Assembly (NCBI RefSeq): GCF_038900055.1
Contig: NZ_JBBMQM010000001.1
Coordinates: forward strand, 2,852,001 to 2,916,000
Direction of reading: 5' to 3'
DNA length: 64,000 nt
Origin: Henriciella sp. AS95
Lineage (GTDB): Bacteria > Pseudomonadota > Alphaproteobacteria > Caulobacterales > Hyphomonadaceae
This document shows positions 28,637 through 37,244 of this stretch, one piece after another. The position numbers were made by a program, and so were the translations under genes. Under the pieces are notes generated by a model that ran no database searches, had not been told where the DNA came from, and was given only the letters and a program-made list of their open reading frames with translations. The stretch's first letter is position 1, and each line of letters begins with the position of its first letter.

Positions 28637-29925
28637 TACTCGCCTCCCATCCTGCGATCCCACTCGCGCCAGAAGCAGCGCATTTGCTCTTCATCATCAG
28701 CCTTGAACGGCTCACCTTCGCCCCGCGACATGCCGCGAGAGATGTCGTTCCACGGCGCAAGCTTGTAAGCGGCGTATCCCCGGTAAGCAGACTCCAGCGC
28801 CTCGACATCGTCCGGCGTCGCGAAACCGCCCGGCCCGAGGAATTCGAGAAAGTTGTCGAGCCGCCGCTTGCGGAATTCACGCGTTTCACCTTTGACGCCA
28901 AGCGCCCAGGCAGTGACGTTCATCTCGCCAGCTTCAACCGGGTAGAAGGTACGAATGGTGATGGCCATGATGTCATTGATGACGAGGTTCGGGAAAATGC
29001 CCGTATTGCGGCCGAGCTGACAGATCCGGTTTGCCTGTTCGGCGCCTACCCGGCTGACAACTTCGCGCTTGATTTCCTCGACTTCGGTTTTGGCTTTGTC
29101 TCCCCAGGCGGGGATCCACTTGGCAACCGGACGGCCCCAAGGCGCGTCACCTTCAATGGATGCGTGGCCGTTGCCCAAATCCATGACGTTCGTGATTTTC
29201 GGCATCTCGGCCGGTCCACCGATCGCGTCGGTCAGATACTTGAAGTACGTCTCGTGCGTATCGAGCGCATGATAGCCGTCATAGCTGTTCTCCATGAGGA
29301 GCTTCCAGTTCGAACGGATGCTGTACTTCTGAGCGCCGCCGACGACCTCCATCCCATTTGGGCCATGCTGGTCGATAAGATCGAGGATCATTTTCGAATC
29401 CCCGAGATAGGAATCGAGCGAGTTCGCGCCGTCATCATAGTTCACGAAGAAGAAATCCCGATACTGCTCAAGCTTCACCTCGACCAGGTTCGCGCAGCCA
29501 TCGTGATTGAAGTTTTCAGGATAGGTGCCCTTCTGATGGCGGGTCGCGTAGTTGCCATTATTGTTGAAGGCCCAGCCGTGATAGAAACACTTGAAAGCGA
29601 TTGAGTTACCGGACTCCTGCCGCTCGACCATGGCGCCGCGGTGCGGGCACGTGTTGAGGAAGGCGTGAAACTCGCCTTTGCGGTCGCGGTTGAAGATCAG
29701 TTCCTTGCCGCCGACATTCCGCGTGAGGAAGTCATTGGGGTTGGGCAGCTCGGACGCATGGCCCAGAAACAGCCAGCAGCGGTTGAAAATCTTGTCCCGC
29801 TCCATCTGCAGGACTTCCTCATCGAGGAACGCTTTCCTGTTAACCTTGAACAATCCGTTTTCGCGGTCATCAACCACCATAGACGAATCGCTCGTTTTAC
29901 TTTGAGTGACCATTGTATCCGGCAT
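28636..29925 (-). CDS. Rieske ring-hydroxylating dioxygenase, large (alpha) subunit
   Basis: A 429-residue catalytic subunit. The [2Fe-2S] Rieske site has Cys93, His95, Cys113 and His116 (CPH-x17-CFYH), and the mononuclear iron site has His219 and His224 (DGYHALDTH), with an aspartate probably in the PNLVINDIM region. It belongs to the two-subunit aromatic dioxygenases that convert an arene to a cis-dihydrodiol. No ferredoxin or ferredoxin reductase gene occurs in the window, so electrons must come from elsewhere. A FadR-type box and a TAGAACAT-type element lie upstream. Substrate unknown; an aromatic carboxylic acid is plausible. Confidence 0.93.
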   Translation of the reverse strand: MPDTMVTQSKTSDSSMVVDDRENGLFKVNRKAFLDEEVLQMERDKIFNRCWLFLGHASELPNPNDFLTRNVGGKELIFNRDRKGEFHAFLNTCPHRGAMVERQESGNSIAFKCFYHGWAFNNNGNYATRHQKGTYPENFNHDGCANLVEVKLEQYRDFFFVNYDDGANSLDSYLGDSKMILDLIDQHGPNGMEVVGGAQKYSIRSNWKLLMENSYDGYHALDTHETYFKYLTDAIGGPAEMPKITNVMDLGNGHASIEGDAPWGRPVAKWIPAWGDKAKTEVEEIKREVVSRVGAEQANRICQLGRNTGIFPNLVINDIMAITIRTFYPVEAGEMNVTAWALGVKGETREFRKRRLDNFLEFLGPGGFATPDDVEALESAYRGYAAYKLAPWNDISRGMSRGEGEPFKADDEEQMRCFWREWDRRMGGE

Positions 29926-30025
29926 GCCGATCCTCCTGCATCACGCCCGGCTCATGCGTGTCCGGGAACTGGTTTATCCACTAGGCCCGCAGCTATTAGC
30001 TTTTCGCGTTCCAGAGCGGAAACTT

Positions 30026-30040
30026 AATGGTATTACCAAT
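30026..30040. promoter_or_regulatory. FadR/GntR-type operator AATGGTATTACCAAT
   Basis: The core TGGTA-T-TACCA is a perfect palindrome and fits the TNGTNNNACNA pattern of the FadR subfamily of GntR regulators. It lies about 100 bases upstream of the dioxygenase start and about 200 bases before the GntR gene, in their shared 313-base gap. An almost identical box is found at 39270-39284. Confidence 0.65.
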
Positions 30041-30070
30041 GAATATTACTCACTGCGCTTACTGTCAAAC

Positions 30071-30086
30071 TAAAATATATGTTTTA
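30071..30086. promoter_or_regulatory. Palindromic element TAAAATATATGTTTTA
   Basis: A one-mismatch palindrome related to TAGAACATATGTACTA at 15720 and to sites at 38129, 47125 and 48244. It lies 31 bases from the FadR-type box in the same divergent gap (29926-30238), so two regulators may meet here. Confidence 0.45.
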
Positions 30087-30238
30087 TACGATGAAGAAAG
30101 CCCGTCAATTAGAGCGGTTGAATGGAACCGGGCCGGCGAACCACTCTGTAGCTGACCGGCTTTCCGGCTCGTGATAGCGAATGGTTCCAGGAAGAACGCC
30201 CGCGCCGCATCAGGGGCGAGGGTTTATCAGGATGAATT

Positions 30239-30964
30239 ATGGCCCTGCGTCTCTTTGAAGAAGTCTACAATGCCATTCGGCGCGACCTGATGCGAGGCAA
30301 GCTCAAGCCAGGCGACAAACTCCCGTCAGAGCGCGACCTGGCCGAGCAGCTTGGCGTCGGCCGGCCTGTGGTTCGCGAAGCGCTGCGGGCGCTGGAAAAT
30401 TCCGGCGTTCTGGAATTTCGCAAAGGTGCCAGTGGAGGCGCATTCATCCGGCAGGGCGATGGCCGGGCCGTCTCGCGCACCATGAACGACCTCGTTTTTC
30501 TTGGGACGCTGTCTCTCGACCAGCTCGCCGAAACCCGCACATGCCTGCTGGACCAGGCCGTACGCCTCGCCTGCAAGCGCGGCACCACCGCAGATTTCGA
30601 GGCGCTTGAAGCCAATATTGAACGCATGCGCGTGGCCATCACGGCTGAGGATGTCGAGACGTCGATCTTTGAGATCATGGACTTCTATTCGCTGCTGGGA
30701 ACAGCCGCCAAGAATGACGTTCTGACCGTCATGATCGGTTCGCTATCGGAGATCATCGCTCAGATCCTCCTCGCCCTCAGGCCCGAGCACCTCACCGATC
30801 TGGTGACAATGCGGCTCGAAGTTCTGGACAAGATCAAGAGCGGCGATGCCGATGCGGCCTCGGCAGCGATGGCGGCGCACATGGAAGTTCTGCACAATTA
30901 CGTCGTGGAGAACTCCGAAACCCTTCACGCGCTGGACCTTCAACTATTCGATATGAAGGCCTGA
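30239..30964 (+). CDS. GntR family regulator, FadR/FCD subgroup
   Basis: A 241-residue regulator with an N-terminal winged helix (KLKPGDKLPSERDLAEQLGV, VVREALRALENSGVLEFRKG) and a C-terminal all-helical FCD effector domain. In the FCD domain the usual first metal-binding His appears to be Tyr (MDFYSLLG), so ligand binding may not use a metal in the usual way. The box at 30026 matches its subgroup's operator pattern, making it the likely regulator of the dioxygenase operon and, through 39270, of the second extradiol operon. An acyl-CoA or carboxylic acid is the probable inducer. Confidence 0.9.
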   Translation: MALRLFEEVYNAIRRDLMRGKLKPGDKLPSERDLAEQLGVGRPVVREALRALENSGVLEFRKGASGGAFIRQGDGRAVSRTMNDLVFLGTLSLDQLAETRTCLLDQAVRLACKRGTTADFEALEANIERMRVAITAEDVETSIFEIMDFYSLLGTAAKNDVLTVMIGSLSEIIAQILLALRPEHLTDLVTMRLEVLDKIKSGDADAASAAMAAHMEVLHNYVVENSETLHALDLQLFDMKA

Positions 30965-30967
30965 ACG

Positions 30968-30998
30968 AAAAAGGCGGGCAGCCCGCAAGCCGCCCGCC
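30968..30998 (-). terminator. Intrinsic terminator of the acyl-CoA dehydrogenase pair
   Basis: Read on the minus strand, GGCGGGC (30998-30992) pairs with GCCCGCC (30979-30973) and is followed by TTTTT (30972-30968). It stands directly after the stop of the 370-residue dehydrogenase and may also stop the converging GntR transcript. Confidence 0.7.
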
Positions 30999-31019
30999 TC
31001 CAAACACGATTTCAGTCGC

Positions 31020-32132
31020 TTACGCCGCTTCCTGCTCCAGCATGCGCACGACCTGCTCGCGCTGCGAGGCTGGCGAGCCAAGCAACTCGGCATTGCACCG
31101 CGCGCGCTTGTAATAGAGATGGTTTTTCATCTCCCAGGTGAAGCCGATAGCGCCGAAAACCTGAATGTTCCGGTGCGTCGCTTCCTTGTAGTGCTCGCTC
31201 GTATAGCTTTGCGCCATCGTCGCAGCGAGGCTGCCTTGGCCGTCATCCTCTGAAAGCGCCCATGCTGCATATTGCACGATGGCGTTTGCGCCTTCAGCTG
31301 AGCCAGCGATGTTTGCGAGCTGGTGCTTGATGGCCTGGAAGGCGCCGATCGGCCGGCCAAAGGCAATTCGCTCCTTGGCATAGGTGACCGCATCGTCGAG
31401 CACCATGCGAATGCCCGCTGCGTTTTCGGCGGCAAGGACAAGGTACATACGGTCGCGAACCCATGGCCAGACATCGTCGCTGCTTTGCTCAAGCCGCTCA
31501 GCTTCGACGTCATTCAGCACGAGCTTGCAGACCTCACGCGTGATATCGCGCCATTGCAGCACTTCGATGTCGACACCAGCCGCGTTGCGATCAATGACGA
31601 AGAAGTCCTTGCGGCCCTCATTGAGGGCGGAGACGACAATCTTGTCGGCTGACGCAGCATCGACAACGAACGATTTCGTTCCGGAGAGCTTGAATGCATC
31701 GCCCGACGGTTTAGCCGTCACATCGCTGTCCATATTGTCGTAGGCGCCGTTCTCGTCAGCCACGGCGAGCGCCAGCTTCAGGCCCTCTGCCAGCTTCGGT
31801 AGAAGCTCAGACTTCTGCGCTTCAGAACCGGCCTTCTCGATGGCCCACGCCCCGGAGAGCGTTCCCAATAGCGGCGACGGGGCCAGCGTGCGCCCGGTTT
31901 CACCGATGATCATGATCAGGTCGACATAATCCATACCAAGGCCGCCATAGGCTTCCGGCACAGTGATGGCGCTCCAGCCAAGCTCTACAATCTTGTCCCA
32001 GAGCTGGTCGTACCCAGCGTCGGAGACATCAGCGCCTGGACGGAGCAGCGGCGACAGGTCGACCTGCTCGTCAACAAACTTTGCGGCGGAATCCCTCAGG
32101 AATTCGTGGTCTTCACTCAATGCGAAATTCAT
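31020..32132 (-). CDS. Acyl-CoA dehydrogenase, non-canonical subunit of a likely heteromer
   Basis: A 370-residue acyl-CoA dehydrogenase-fold protein (VPEAYGGLGMDYVDLIMIIG, ERIAFGRPIGAFQAIKHQLA). The C-terminal segment normally containing the catalytic glutamate reads RARCNAELLGSPASQRE and does not match the GGTxE pattern, whereas the upstream partner does. Adjacent unequal pairs of this kind form alpha2beta2 dehydrogenases in steroid and terpenoid side-chain degradation. It starts 9 bases after the partner's stop and ends at a terminator. Confidence 0.85.
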   Translation of the reverse strand: MNFALSEDHEFLRDSAAKFVDEQVDLSPLLRPGADVSDAGYDQLWDKIVELGWSAITVPEAYGGLGMDYVDLIMIIGETGRTLAPSPLLGTLSGAWAIEKAGSEAQKSELLPKLAEGLKLALAVADENGAYDNMDSDVTAKPSGDAFKLSGTKSFVVDAASADKIVVSALNEGRKDFFVIDRNAAGVDIEVLQWRDITREVCKLVLNDVEAERLEQSSDDVWPWVRDRMYLVLAAENAAGIRMVLDDAVTYAKERIAFGRPIGAFQAIKHQLANIAGSAEGANAIVQYAAWALSEDDGQGSLAATMAQSYTSEHYKEATHRNIQVFGAIGFTWEMKNHLYYKRARCNAELLGSPASQREQVVRMLEQEAA

Positions 32133-32141
32133 CTCGGAATC

Positions 32142-33344
32142 CTATTCAGCTGCTTTGGCCAGGCCGCCGGAAAGCTCCGAGAACGGCACTTTTGCGGTCG
32201 GGTCGGAATCGCGTGGGAGCCCGAGGACGCGTTCAGCGACAACGTTCAGGAGCACTTCCTGCGTACCGACGCCAAGCGTGTTTGCGGGACTGAACCAGTA
32301 GGCATAATCCCAGTTCGAGAACATGCCCCACTTCTTGTTCGGCAGTGGCAACACATCCGGATCACGGATCATGCCGCTGGCGCCCTGTGAGCGCTTGGCG
32401 ATATCGGCCATTCTCTGGCCATGCGGCGATGACATCATCTTGCCGGCGCTGCCTTCGAAACCAGCGGGCGTGCCGTTGATACGATTGGTCATGTTCCGGA
32501 AGGTCAGCAGACGAAGGATCTCGCCTTCGATGTAGACCTTCGCGGCATCATCCCGCAGAAGCGGATCGCTGATCCGCCCCGTCTTGATGAGACCATCCAT
32601 AAGGTCTCTCGCGGTCGGGCCCATGCCCCAGACGACACCAGGCTTCGTCATGCCCACGCGCTCGGTCTGGAGCTGCTCCATGACGATCCGCCAACCATCA
32701 CCTTCGCGCCCGAGAAGCGCGTCAGCAGGAATTTTGACGTTGTCCAGGAAGACCTCGTTGTACTCATTCTTGTTGCCGGTCATGTCGATGATCGGGTTCA
32801 CGGTGACGCCGGGGCTATGCATGTCGATGAGGAACACGCTGAGGCCCATATGCTTGGGCTTGCTGGCGTCCGTCCGGGCGACGAGCACACCAACGGAGGC
32901 CTCATCTGCGACAGAGGTCCAGATCTTGTGGCCGTTCACAATGTAGTGGTCGCCGTCGCGCTTGGCCGTCGTGCGCAAACCACCGAGGTCCGACCCACCT
33001 GACGGTTCGGAAAACAGCATGCACCAGATGTCCTCGCAGGCCAGCGCGCCCGGCAGGAACTTTTGCCGCTGTTCTTCAGCGCCGTGGGTCAGCAGAGACT
33101 GGCCGCACTGATTGAGCGCGATCGCATTGATCGTGTACGGCAATTCAAGCCCTGCCCGCACGATCTCCTCGTCGATGATAAACTGCGTCTCAGCATCGGC
33201 CGAAACGCCCCAGGGCTCAGGCCAGTTGGACGCGGTCCAACCCTGTTCGGCCAGCTGCGCATAGGTCGGGTTCGGGTTCTTCTCGAACCAGGCCCGTACC
33301 TTGACGCGCCGCGGGTCATCTTCTCCCGGCAAATTAAAGTCCAC
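32142..33344 (-). CDS. Acyl-CoA dehydrogenase, catalytic subunit of a likely heteromer
   Basis: A 400-residue acyl-CoA dehydrogenase. It has the flavin motif MLFSEPSGGSDLGGLRTTA and the C-terminal TLGVGTQEVLLNVVAERVLG, where Glu363 takes the position of the usual catalytic base. The start is GTG at 33344 with GGAGGG at good spacing. It is first in the two-gene operon with the 370-residue partner. A TGTTTTA half-site at 33530 in the 247-base upstream gap weakly recalls the shared catabolic element. Substrate probably a branched or ring-containing acyl-CoA. Confidence 0.87.
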   Translation of the reverse strand: MDFNLPGEDDPRRVKVRAWFEKNPNPTYAQLAEQGWTASNWPEPWGVSADAETQFIIDEEIVRAGLELPYTINAIALNQCGQSLLTHGAEEQRQKFLPGALACEDIWCMLFSEPSGGSDLGGLRTTAKRDGDHYIVNGHKIWTSVADEASVGVLVARTDASKPKHMGLSVFLIDMHSPGVTVNPIIDMTGNKNEYNEVFLDNVKIPADALLGREGDGWRIVMEQLQTERVGMTKPGVVWGMGPTARDLMDGLIKTGRISDPLLRDDAAKVYIEGEILRLLTFRNMTNRINGTPAGFEGSAGKMMSSPHGQRMADIAKRSQGASGMIRDPDVLPLPNKKWGMFSNWDYAYWFSPANTLGVGTQEVLLNVVAERVLGLPRDSDPTAKVPFSELSGGLAKAAE

Positions 33345-33591
33345 GGTTTATCCCTCCGCTTTATCTGCGTATCAGCGCTTCCTCAAGGAGTGGGCGCCTG
33401 ATCAAAAAATTCAAAATGCACCTCGATTTTCCCCGTAACTCTACAATGCTACCAGACGATCGAGGCTTGCAGGCATCCGCCAGGCCGAAGAGTCCCTCCG
33501 GCAGCGAACGTCTCCCACATTAGTGCAATTGTTTTAGTATGCGCGTCAAGAGGGAAGCGGTAATGACCTAACCTTATTGGAGGCGCATTTT

Positions 33592-34935
33592 TCATCGCGG
33601 CCCGCGCAGCATGTCGCCAATGACGGCCTGCAGCTCATTCAGCGACCCGCAGGTCCGCGCCATTGAACTGAAGCGCCGATAGGCCGGCATCTCGGAGTCG
33701 CCCGTCCCCCAGCTGCGTTCAGCTTCTGGATTGAGCCAGACAACCCGCCGCGCCTGCCGTCTGATCCGGTCGAGGATATCGAGCTGTGGATCGCCGTAAT
33801 TGTTTCGTCCGTCACCGAGGATGATCACCGACGTATGACGGTCGACCAGGGGCATGTATCGTTCGGCAAAATCGGCAAAGGCGTCGCCATAGCTGGTTGA
33901 ACCAAATCCCACTTCCCGCAGGACACGTTCGATCGCGACATCAATGTCATTATCGTCCAGCAAACGGCCGACATCTTCGAGACGATCCGAGAAGGCGAAG
34001 GCGTGAAGCTGATCAACGACTTCGTTGAGGCTGTACATGAGCACGAGCAGGAACTGGGCAGCGTTCACCACGGACCGGGAGACATCGCAGAGCACGATGA
34101 ACTTTGGACGGTCCACGCTCTTCTGCTTCCAGGAGAGCTGAAACGGAATGCCTTCATGGGGCATCGCCTGGCGCATGGTCTTGCGCATGTCGAGCTGGCC
34201 GCGGCGCGCCCGCTTGCGGCGGCGCGAATGCTGGGAAGCGAGCGCCTTGGCCATCTTGCGGACGAGCTTGATCGCAGCCTGCCTGTCTTCCGGACGAATG
34301 GCAGCAATATCCATGTCCGCCAGCCGCTCCTCCCTGATCTGCTGTGCCGCGTTGGAGGCATAGAGGTCGATCTGGCGGTCGACGACCGCTTTCACCTTGC
34401 TGACGATCGCATCGCGCGCAGTCTGCCATTCAGCGAGGTCTTCAGCGGTACCGGCATCTACGCGCTGCGCGACTTCGCGGTCCCATTCAGGCATGCCGAG
34501 TTCTCGCAGGATGCGGCCCACAAGGATGTTCCGCTGAAAGCTGTACTGCACCTCACGGACGCCGACCGATCGCGCCGCCCTGGAAATCTGCGTATCGACC
34601 AAGACGGCATCGCCGGTCAGCATGAGCTGAGCAAAGCCGCCCCCTGATGTGGGCGCTGACTCTCGCGGCGTGGCGGCGCGGTCATCCGGCTCCACATGAT
34701 GGCTGAAATACCGGTCGAAACATTGCTCGAACCTGGCCTCGTCGAGCTCGGACTTCGCCAAGGTGACACAAAGCGCGTCCCTCAAAATCTCCCTGTCGCC
34801 ATATCCAACCGCCGCAACGGCTTCGTAGGCATCAATGCTGGACGCCGGTGAGATCGTAAGACCGGCGTGCCTGAGCGCCGCCAGGAATCCGGCCAGCGGA
34901 CCTTCCGCCAGCGGGACCGTTTGTCCTTCGATCAC
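33592..34935 (-). CDS. VWA domain protein, CoxE-like
   Basis: A 447-residue protein. The N-terminal segment (FLAALRHAGLTISPASSIDA, ALCVTLAKS) is typical of CoxE-type VWA proteins; a basic linker (SRRRKRARRGQ) precedes the C-terminal von Willebrand A domain with a MIDAS motif, Asp284-Ser286-Ser288 (CDVSRS). The GTG start overlaps the MoxR stop by four bases (GTGA). Such MoxR/VWA pairs act as AAA+ chaperones that insert or activate metal centres or cofactors (CoxDE, NorQD, CbbQO). Here the client is probably an enzyme of this catabolic operon. Confidence 0.88.
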   Translation of the reverse strand: MIEGQTVPLAEGPLAGFLAALRHAGLTISPASSIDAYEAVAAVGYGDREILRDALCVTLAKSELDEARFEQCFDRYFSHHVEPDDRAATPRESAPTSGGGFAQLMLTGDAVLVDTQISRAARSVGVREVQYSFQRNILVGRILRELGMPEWDREVAQRVDAGTAEDLAEWQTARDAIVSKVKAVVDRQIDLYASNAAQQIREERLADMDIAAIRPEDRQAAIKLVRKMAKALASQHSRRRKRARRGQLDMRKTMRQAMPHEGIPFQLSWKQKSVDRPKFIVLCDVSRSVVNAAQFLLVLMYSLNEVVDQLHAFAFSDRLEDVGRLLDDNDIDVAIERVLREVGFGSTSYGDAFADFAERYMPLVDRHTSVIILGDGRNNYGDPQLDILDRIRRQARRVVWLNPEAERSWGTGDSEMPAYRRFSSMARTCGSLNELQAVIGDMLRGPR

Positions 34936-35897
34936 CGCGTCGCCTTCGCACGCCGTACAAGGTCACCGGCCTGCGCCTCAACGGCCTCGACATCACTTTC
35001 GAACTTCAACAGCACATTGAGCGTGTCGCGCACGACGTCGACACCGAGTTCTTCGACATGCAGGATCAGAAGCGACTGCGCCCATTCGACCGTTTCCGAT
35101 ATCGATGGCGGCTTGCGCAGCTTCATGTGGCGAAGCTCCTGCACGAAGGCGACGAGTTCTCCCCTGAGCTGGCTGGCGATGTCGGGTAGCCGCTTTTCAA
35201 CGATCCGGCTCTCAAGCTCGGCAGACGGCAGCGGTATGCTCAGATGAATGCAACGCCGCTTCAGCGCATCGCCAAGCTCGCGAATATTATTCGATGTCAG
35301 GAAAACGATCGGAGGTGTGCTGGCTTTGATCACCCCGATTTCAGGAAGAGAGACCTGATAGGCAGACAGCGTTTCCAGCAGAAGCGCCTCGAACGCCTCA
35401 TCCGTCTTGTCGACCTCATCAATCAGAAGGACACACCCATCTTCCGACATCAATGATTGAAGCAAAGGACGTGGCTGGAGAAAGTCTTCCGAGAAGAACA
35501 TGTCACCCACGCCGCGAAGCCGCGCCATTGCATCGTCCATGCTCGGCGCATCCTCAAGCAGATCGCCGACACGCTCCTTCAGAAGCTGCGTGTAAAGCAA
35601 CTGCTTGGCATATTTCCACTCATAGAGGACCCGGGATTCATCCAGCCCCTCATAGCACTGCATGCGGATGAGAGGCAGACCGAGCAATTGCGATGTCGAC
35701 AGCGCCAGCTCGGTCTTTCCGACGCCGGCAGCGCCCTCGACAAGGATCGGCTTCTTCAGCCGAAGACTGAGATAAAGCGCGGTCGCAATCCGGCGGGAGG
35801 CAACATAGCCGAAGCCTTCAAGGCCGGAAACGAGGGCGTCGACAGGCGCGTCCGAAGCTTCCAGGTCGGCCATATTCATAATCGATCCGGGCTTCAC
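34932..35897 (-). CDS. MoxR-family AAA+ ATPase
   Basis: A 321-residue MoxR ATPase with Walker A GAAGVGKT (residues 55-62), Walker B VLLIDEVDK and the sensor segment VFLTSNNIRELGDALKRRCI. The frame is open to GTG 35903, but that codon abuts the GGGAGG ribosome binding site; the in-frame GTG at 35897 has five-base spacing and is chosen, with ATG 35879 also possible. It works with the VWA partner, coupling ATP hydrolysis to remodelling of a client enzyme. It is co-directional with the acyl-CoA dehydrogenase, hydrolase and extradiol genes upstream. Confidence 0.88.
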   Translation of the reverse strand: MKPGSIMNMADLEASDAPVDALVSGLEGFGYVASRRIATALYLSLRLKKPILVEGAAGVGKTELALSTSQLLGLPLIRMQCYEGLDESRVLYEWKYAKQLLYTQLLKERVGDLLEDAPSMDDAMARLRGVGDMFFSEDFLQPRPLLQSLMSEDGCVLLIDEVDKTDEAFEALLLETLSAYQVSLPEIGVIKASTPPIVFLTSNNIRELGDALKRRCIHLSIPLPSAELESRIVEKRLPDIASQLRGELVAFVQELRHMKLRKPPSISETVEWAQSLLILHVEELGVDVVRDTLNVLLKFESDVEAVEAQAGDLVRRAKATR

Positions 35898-35928
35898 CGG
35901 CACCTCCCGAATGCTGGGGCTGCACGAC

Positions 35929-37071
35929 CTAGATCGAGCGGCTCATCAGCTCCTTCATGATTTCCGACGAGCCGCCAAAGATCCGCATGACGCGAGCGTC
36001 GCGCCAGATACGGGCAATGAGGTACTCGTTCATATATCCCGCGCCGCCATGCAGCTGCAGGGACGCGTCGCAAACTTCCCAGAGCAATTCCGTATGGAAG
36101 AGTTTGGCCGCTGCGGCTTCGTCAGCGGTCAGCTCTTTTTTGATATGCCGCGCCAGTGCCCAGTCGAGATGCGCCCAGCCAACCTGCAGGCGCGACTTGA
36201 GATCAGCAAGCGTGAACCGCGTATTCTGGAACTCGAACACCTTCTTGCCAAAGGCCGAGCGGTCCTTGGTGAACCGTACGGCTTCGTCGAAGGCCCGTTG
36301 CGCCATGGCCTGCGAGGATATGGCGATACTCAGCCGCTCCTGGGGAAGCTGGCTCACCAGATAGATGAAGCCCCTATTCTCTTCGCCAAGCATGTTCGTG
36401 GCGGGCACCCGGACATTGTCAAAGAACAGCTCCGACGTGTCGGCCGCGTGCTGCCCGATCTTGTCGAGGTTGCGCCCCCGCTTGAAACCGGGACGGTCGG
36501 ACTCAACAAGAAAGAGCGAGATGCCCTTGGCCCCCTTGCTGGGGTCCGTCTTCGCGACCACGACGGCCAGAGTACATGTCTGGCCAGCCGAGATGTAGGT
36601 CTTGGCACCATTGATGATGTAGTCGTCGCCATCGCGAACAGCCGTCGTCCTGATGCTCTGGAGATCCGAGCCGGCCCCCGGTTCCGTCATGGCGATGGCC
36701 AGGATCGTTTCGCCGCTGACGCAGCGGGGCAACCATGTCTGTTTCTGCTCTTCAGACCCGTAATGGACCAGATACTCGACGACGACGTCCGACTGGAGCG
36801 TCACCATCACCATCGAGTCGGCATACGAGTTCTCTTCCGCGACCACGGCGTTGTAGCGAAAGTCGAGCCCAAGTCCGCCATAGGCTTCCGGCACGGTCGG
36901 GCAGAGGAAACCGGCATCGCCAAGCTTCTTCATGACCGACGGTTCGACAACCCCGGCTTCCTCCCACCGCTCAAGGTTCGGTACGATTTCCTTTGCGTAG
37001 AATTTCCGCACGGCATCGCGGAACATCTCGTGTTCTTCATCAAATATCGTGCGTTTTCCGGTATCGAGCAT
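35929..37071 (-). CDS. Acyl-CoA dehydrogenase, paralogue of 19896-21038
   Basis: A 380-residue acyl-CoA dehydrogenase with IAMTEPGAGSDLQSIRTTAV and C-terminal RIFGGSSEIMKELMSRSI, in which Glu370 is the likely base. The start has AAGGAG upstream. It closely resembles the dehydrogenase at 19896-21038. It sits between the C-C hydrolase and the MoxR gene, so it may oxidise the CoA ester of the acid freed by that hydrolase; with p-cumate-like substrates this would be isobutyryl-CoA. Confidence 0.9.
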   Translation of the reverse strand: MLDTGKRTIFDEEHEMFRDAVRKFYAKEIVPNLERWEEAGVVEPSVMKKLGDAGFLCPTVPEAYGGLGLDFRYNAVVAEENSYADSMVMVTLQSDVVVEYLVHYGSEEQKQTWLPRCVSGETILAIAMTEPGAGSDLQSIRTTAVRDGDDYIINGAKTYISAGQTCTLAVVVAKTDPSKGAKGISLFLVESDRPGFKRGRNLDKIGQHAADTSELFFDNVRVPATNMLGEENRGFIYLVSQLPQERLSIAISSQAMAQRAFDEAVRFTKDRSAFGKKVFEFQNTRFTLADLKSRLQVGWAHLDWALARHIKKELTADEAAAAKLFHTELLWEVCDASLQLHGGAGYMNEYLIARIWRDARVMRIFGGSSEIMKELMSRSI

Positions 37072-37244
37072 GGCGGGCTTCTCCTTGTTCAGACCGCTAG
37101 ATTTTCATCCTGACAGATGCGCAGGTCCGAAGCGGGCCGGTCGACCACACCTCGGCTGGTGACGCTGCCAGCCGCAGGAGCCGCTCATGCGATACGAGGC
37201 TCCTGCTGGCCGGTCCCGGCACAAAGCGCCGGGCTGAGCGACGA

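Noticed and set aside
28579-29604. Plus-strand open frame of 341 codons
   Set aside because: Antisense to the Rieske alpha gene, whose cofactor ligands are all present.
33520-33540. Additional copy of the TAGAACAT element before the heteromeric dehydrogenase operon
   Set aside because: Only one half (TGTTTTA) matches; the other half is too different to count as a site.
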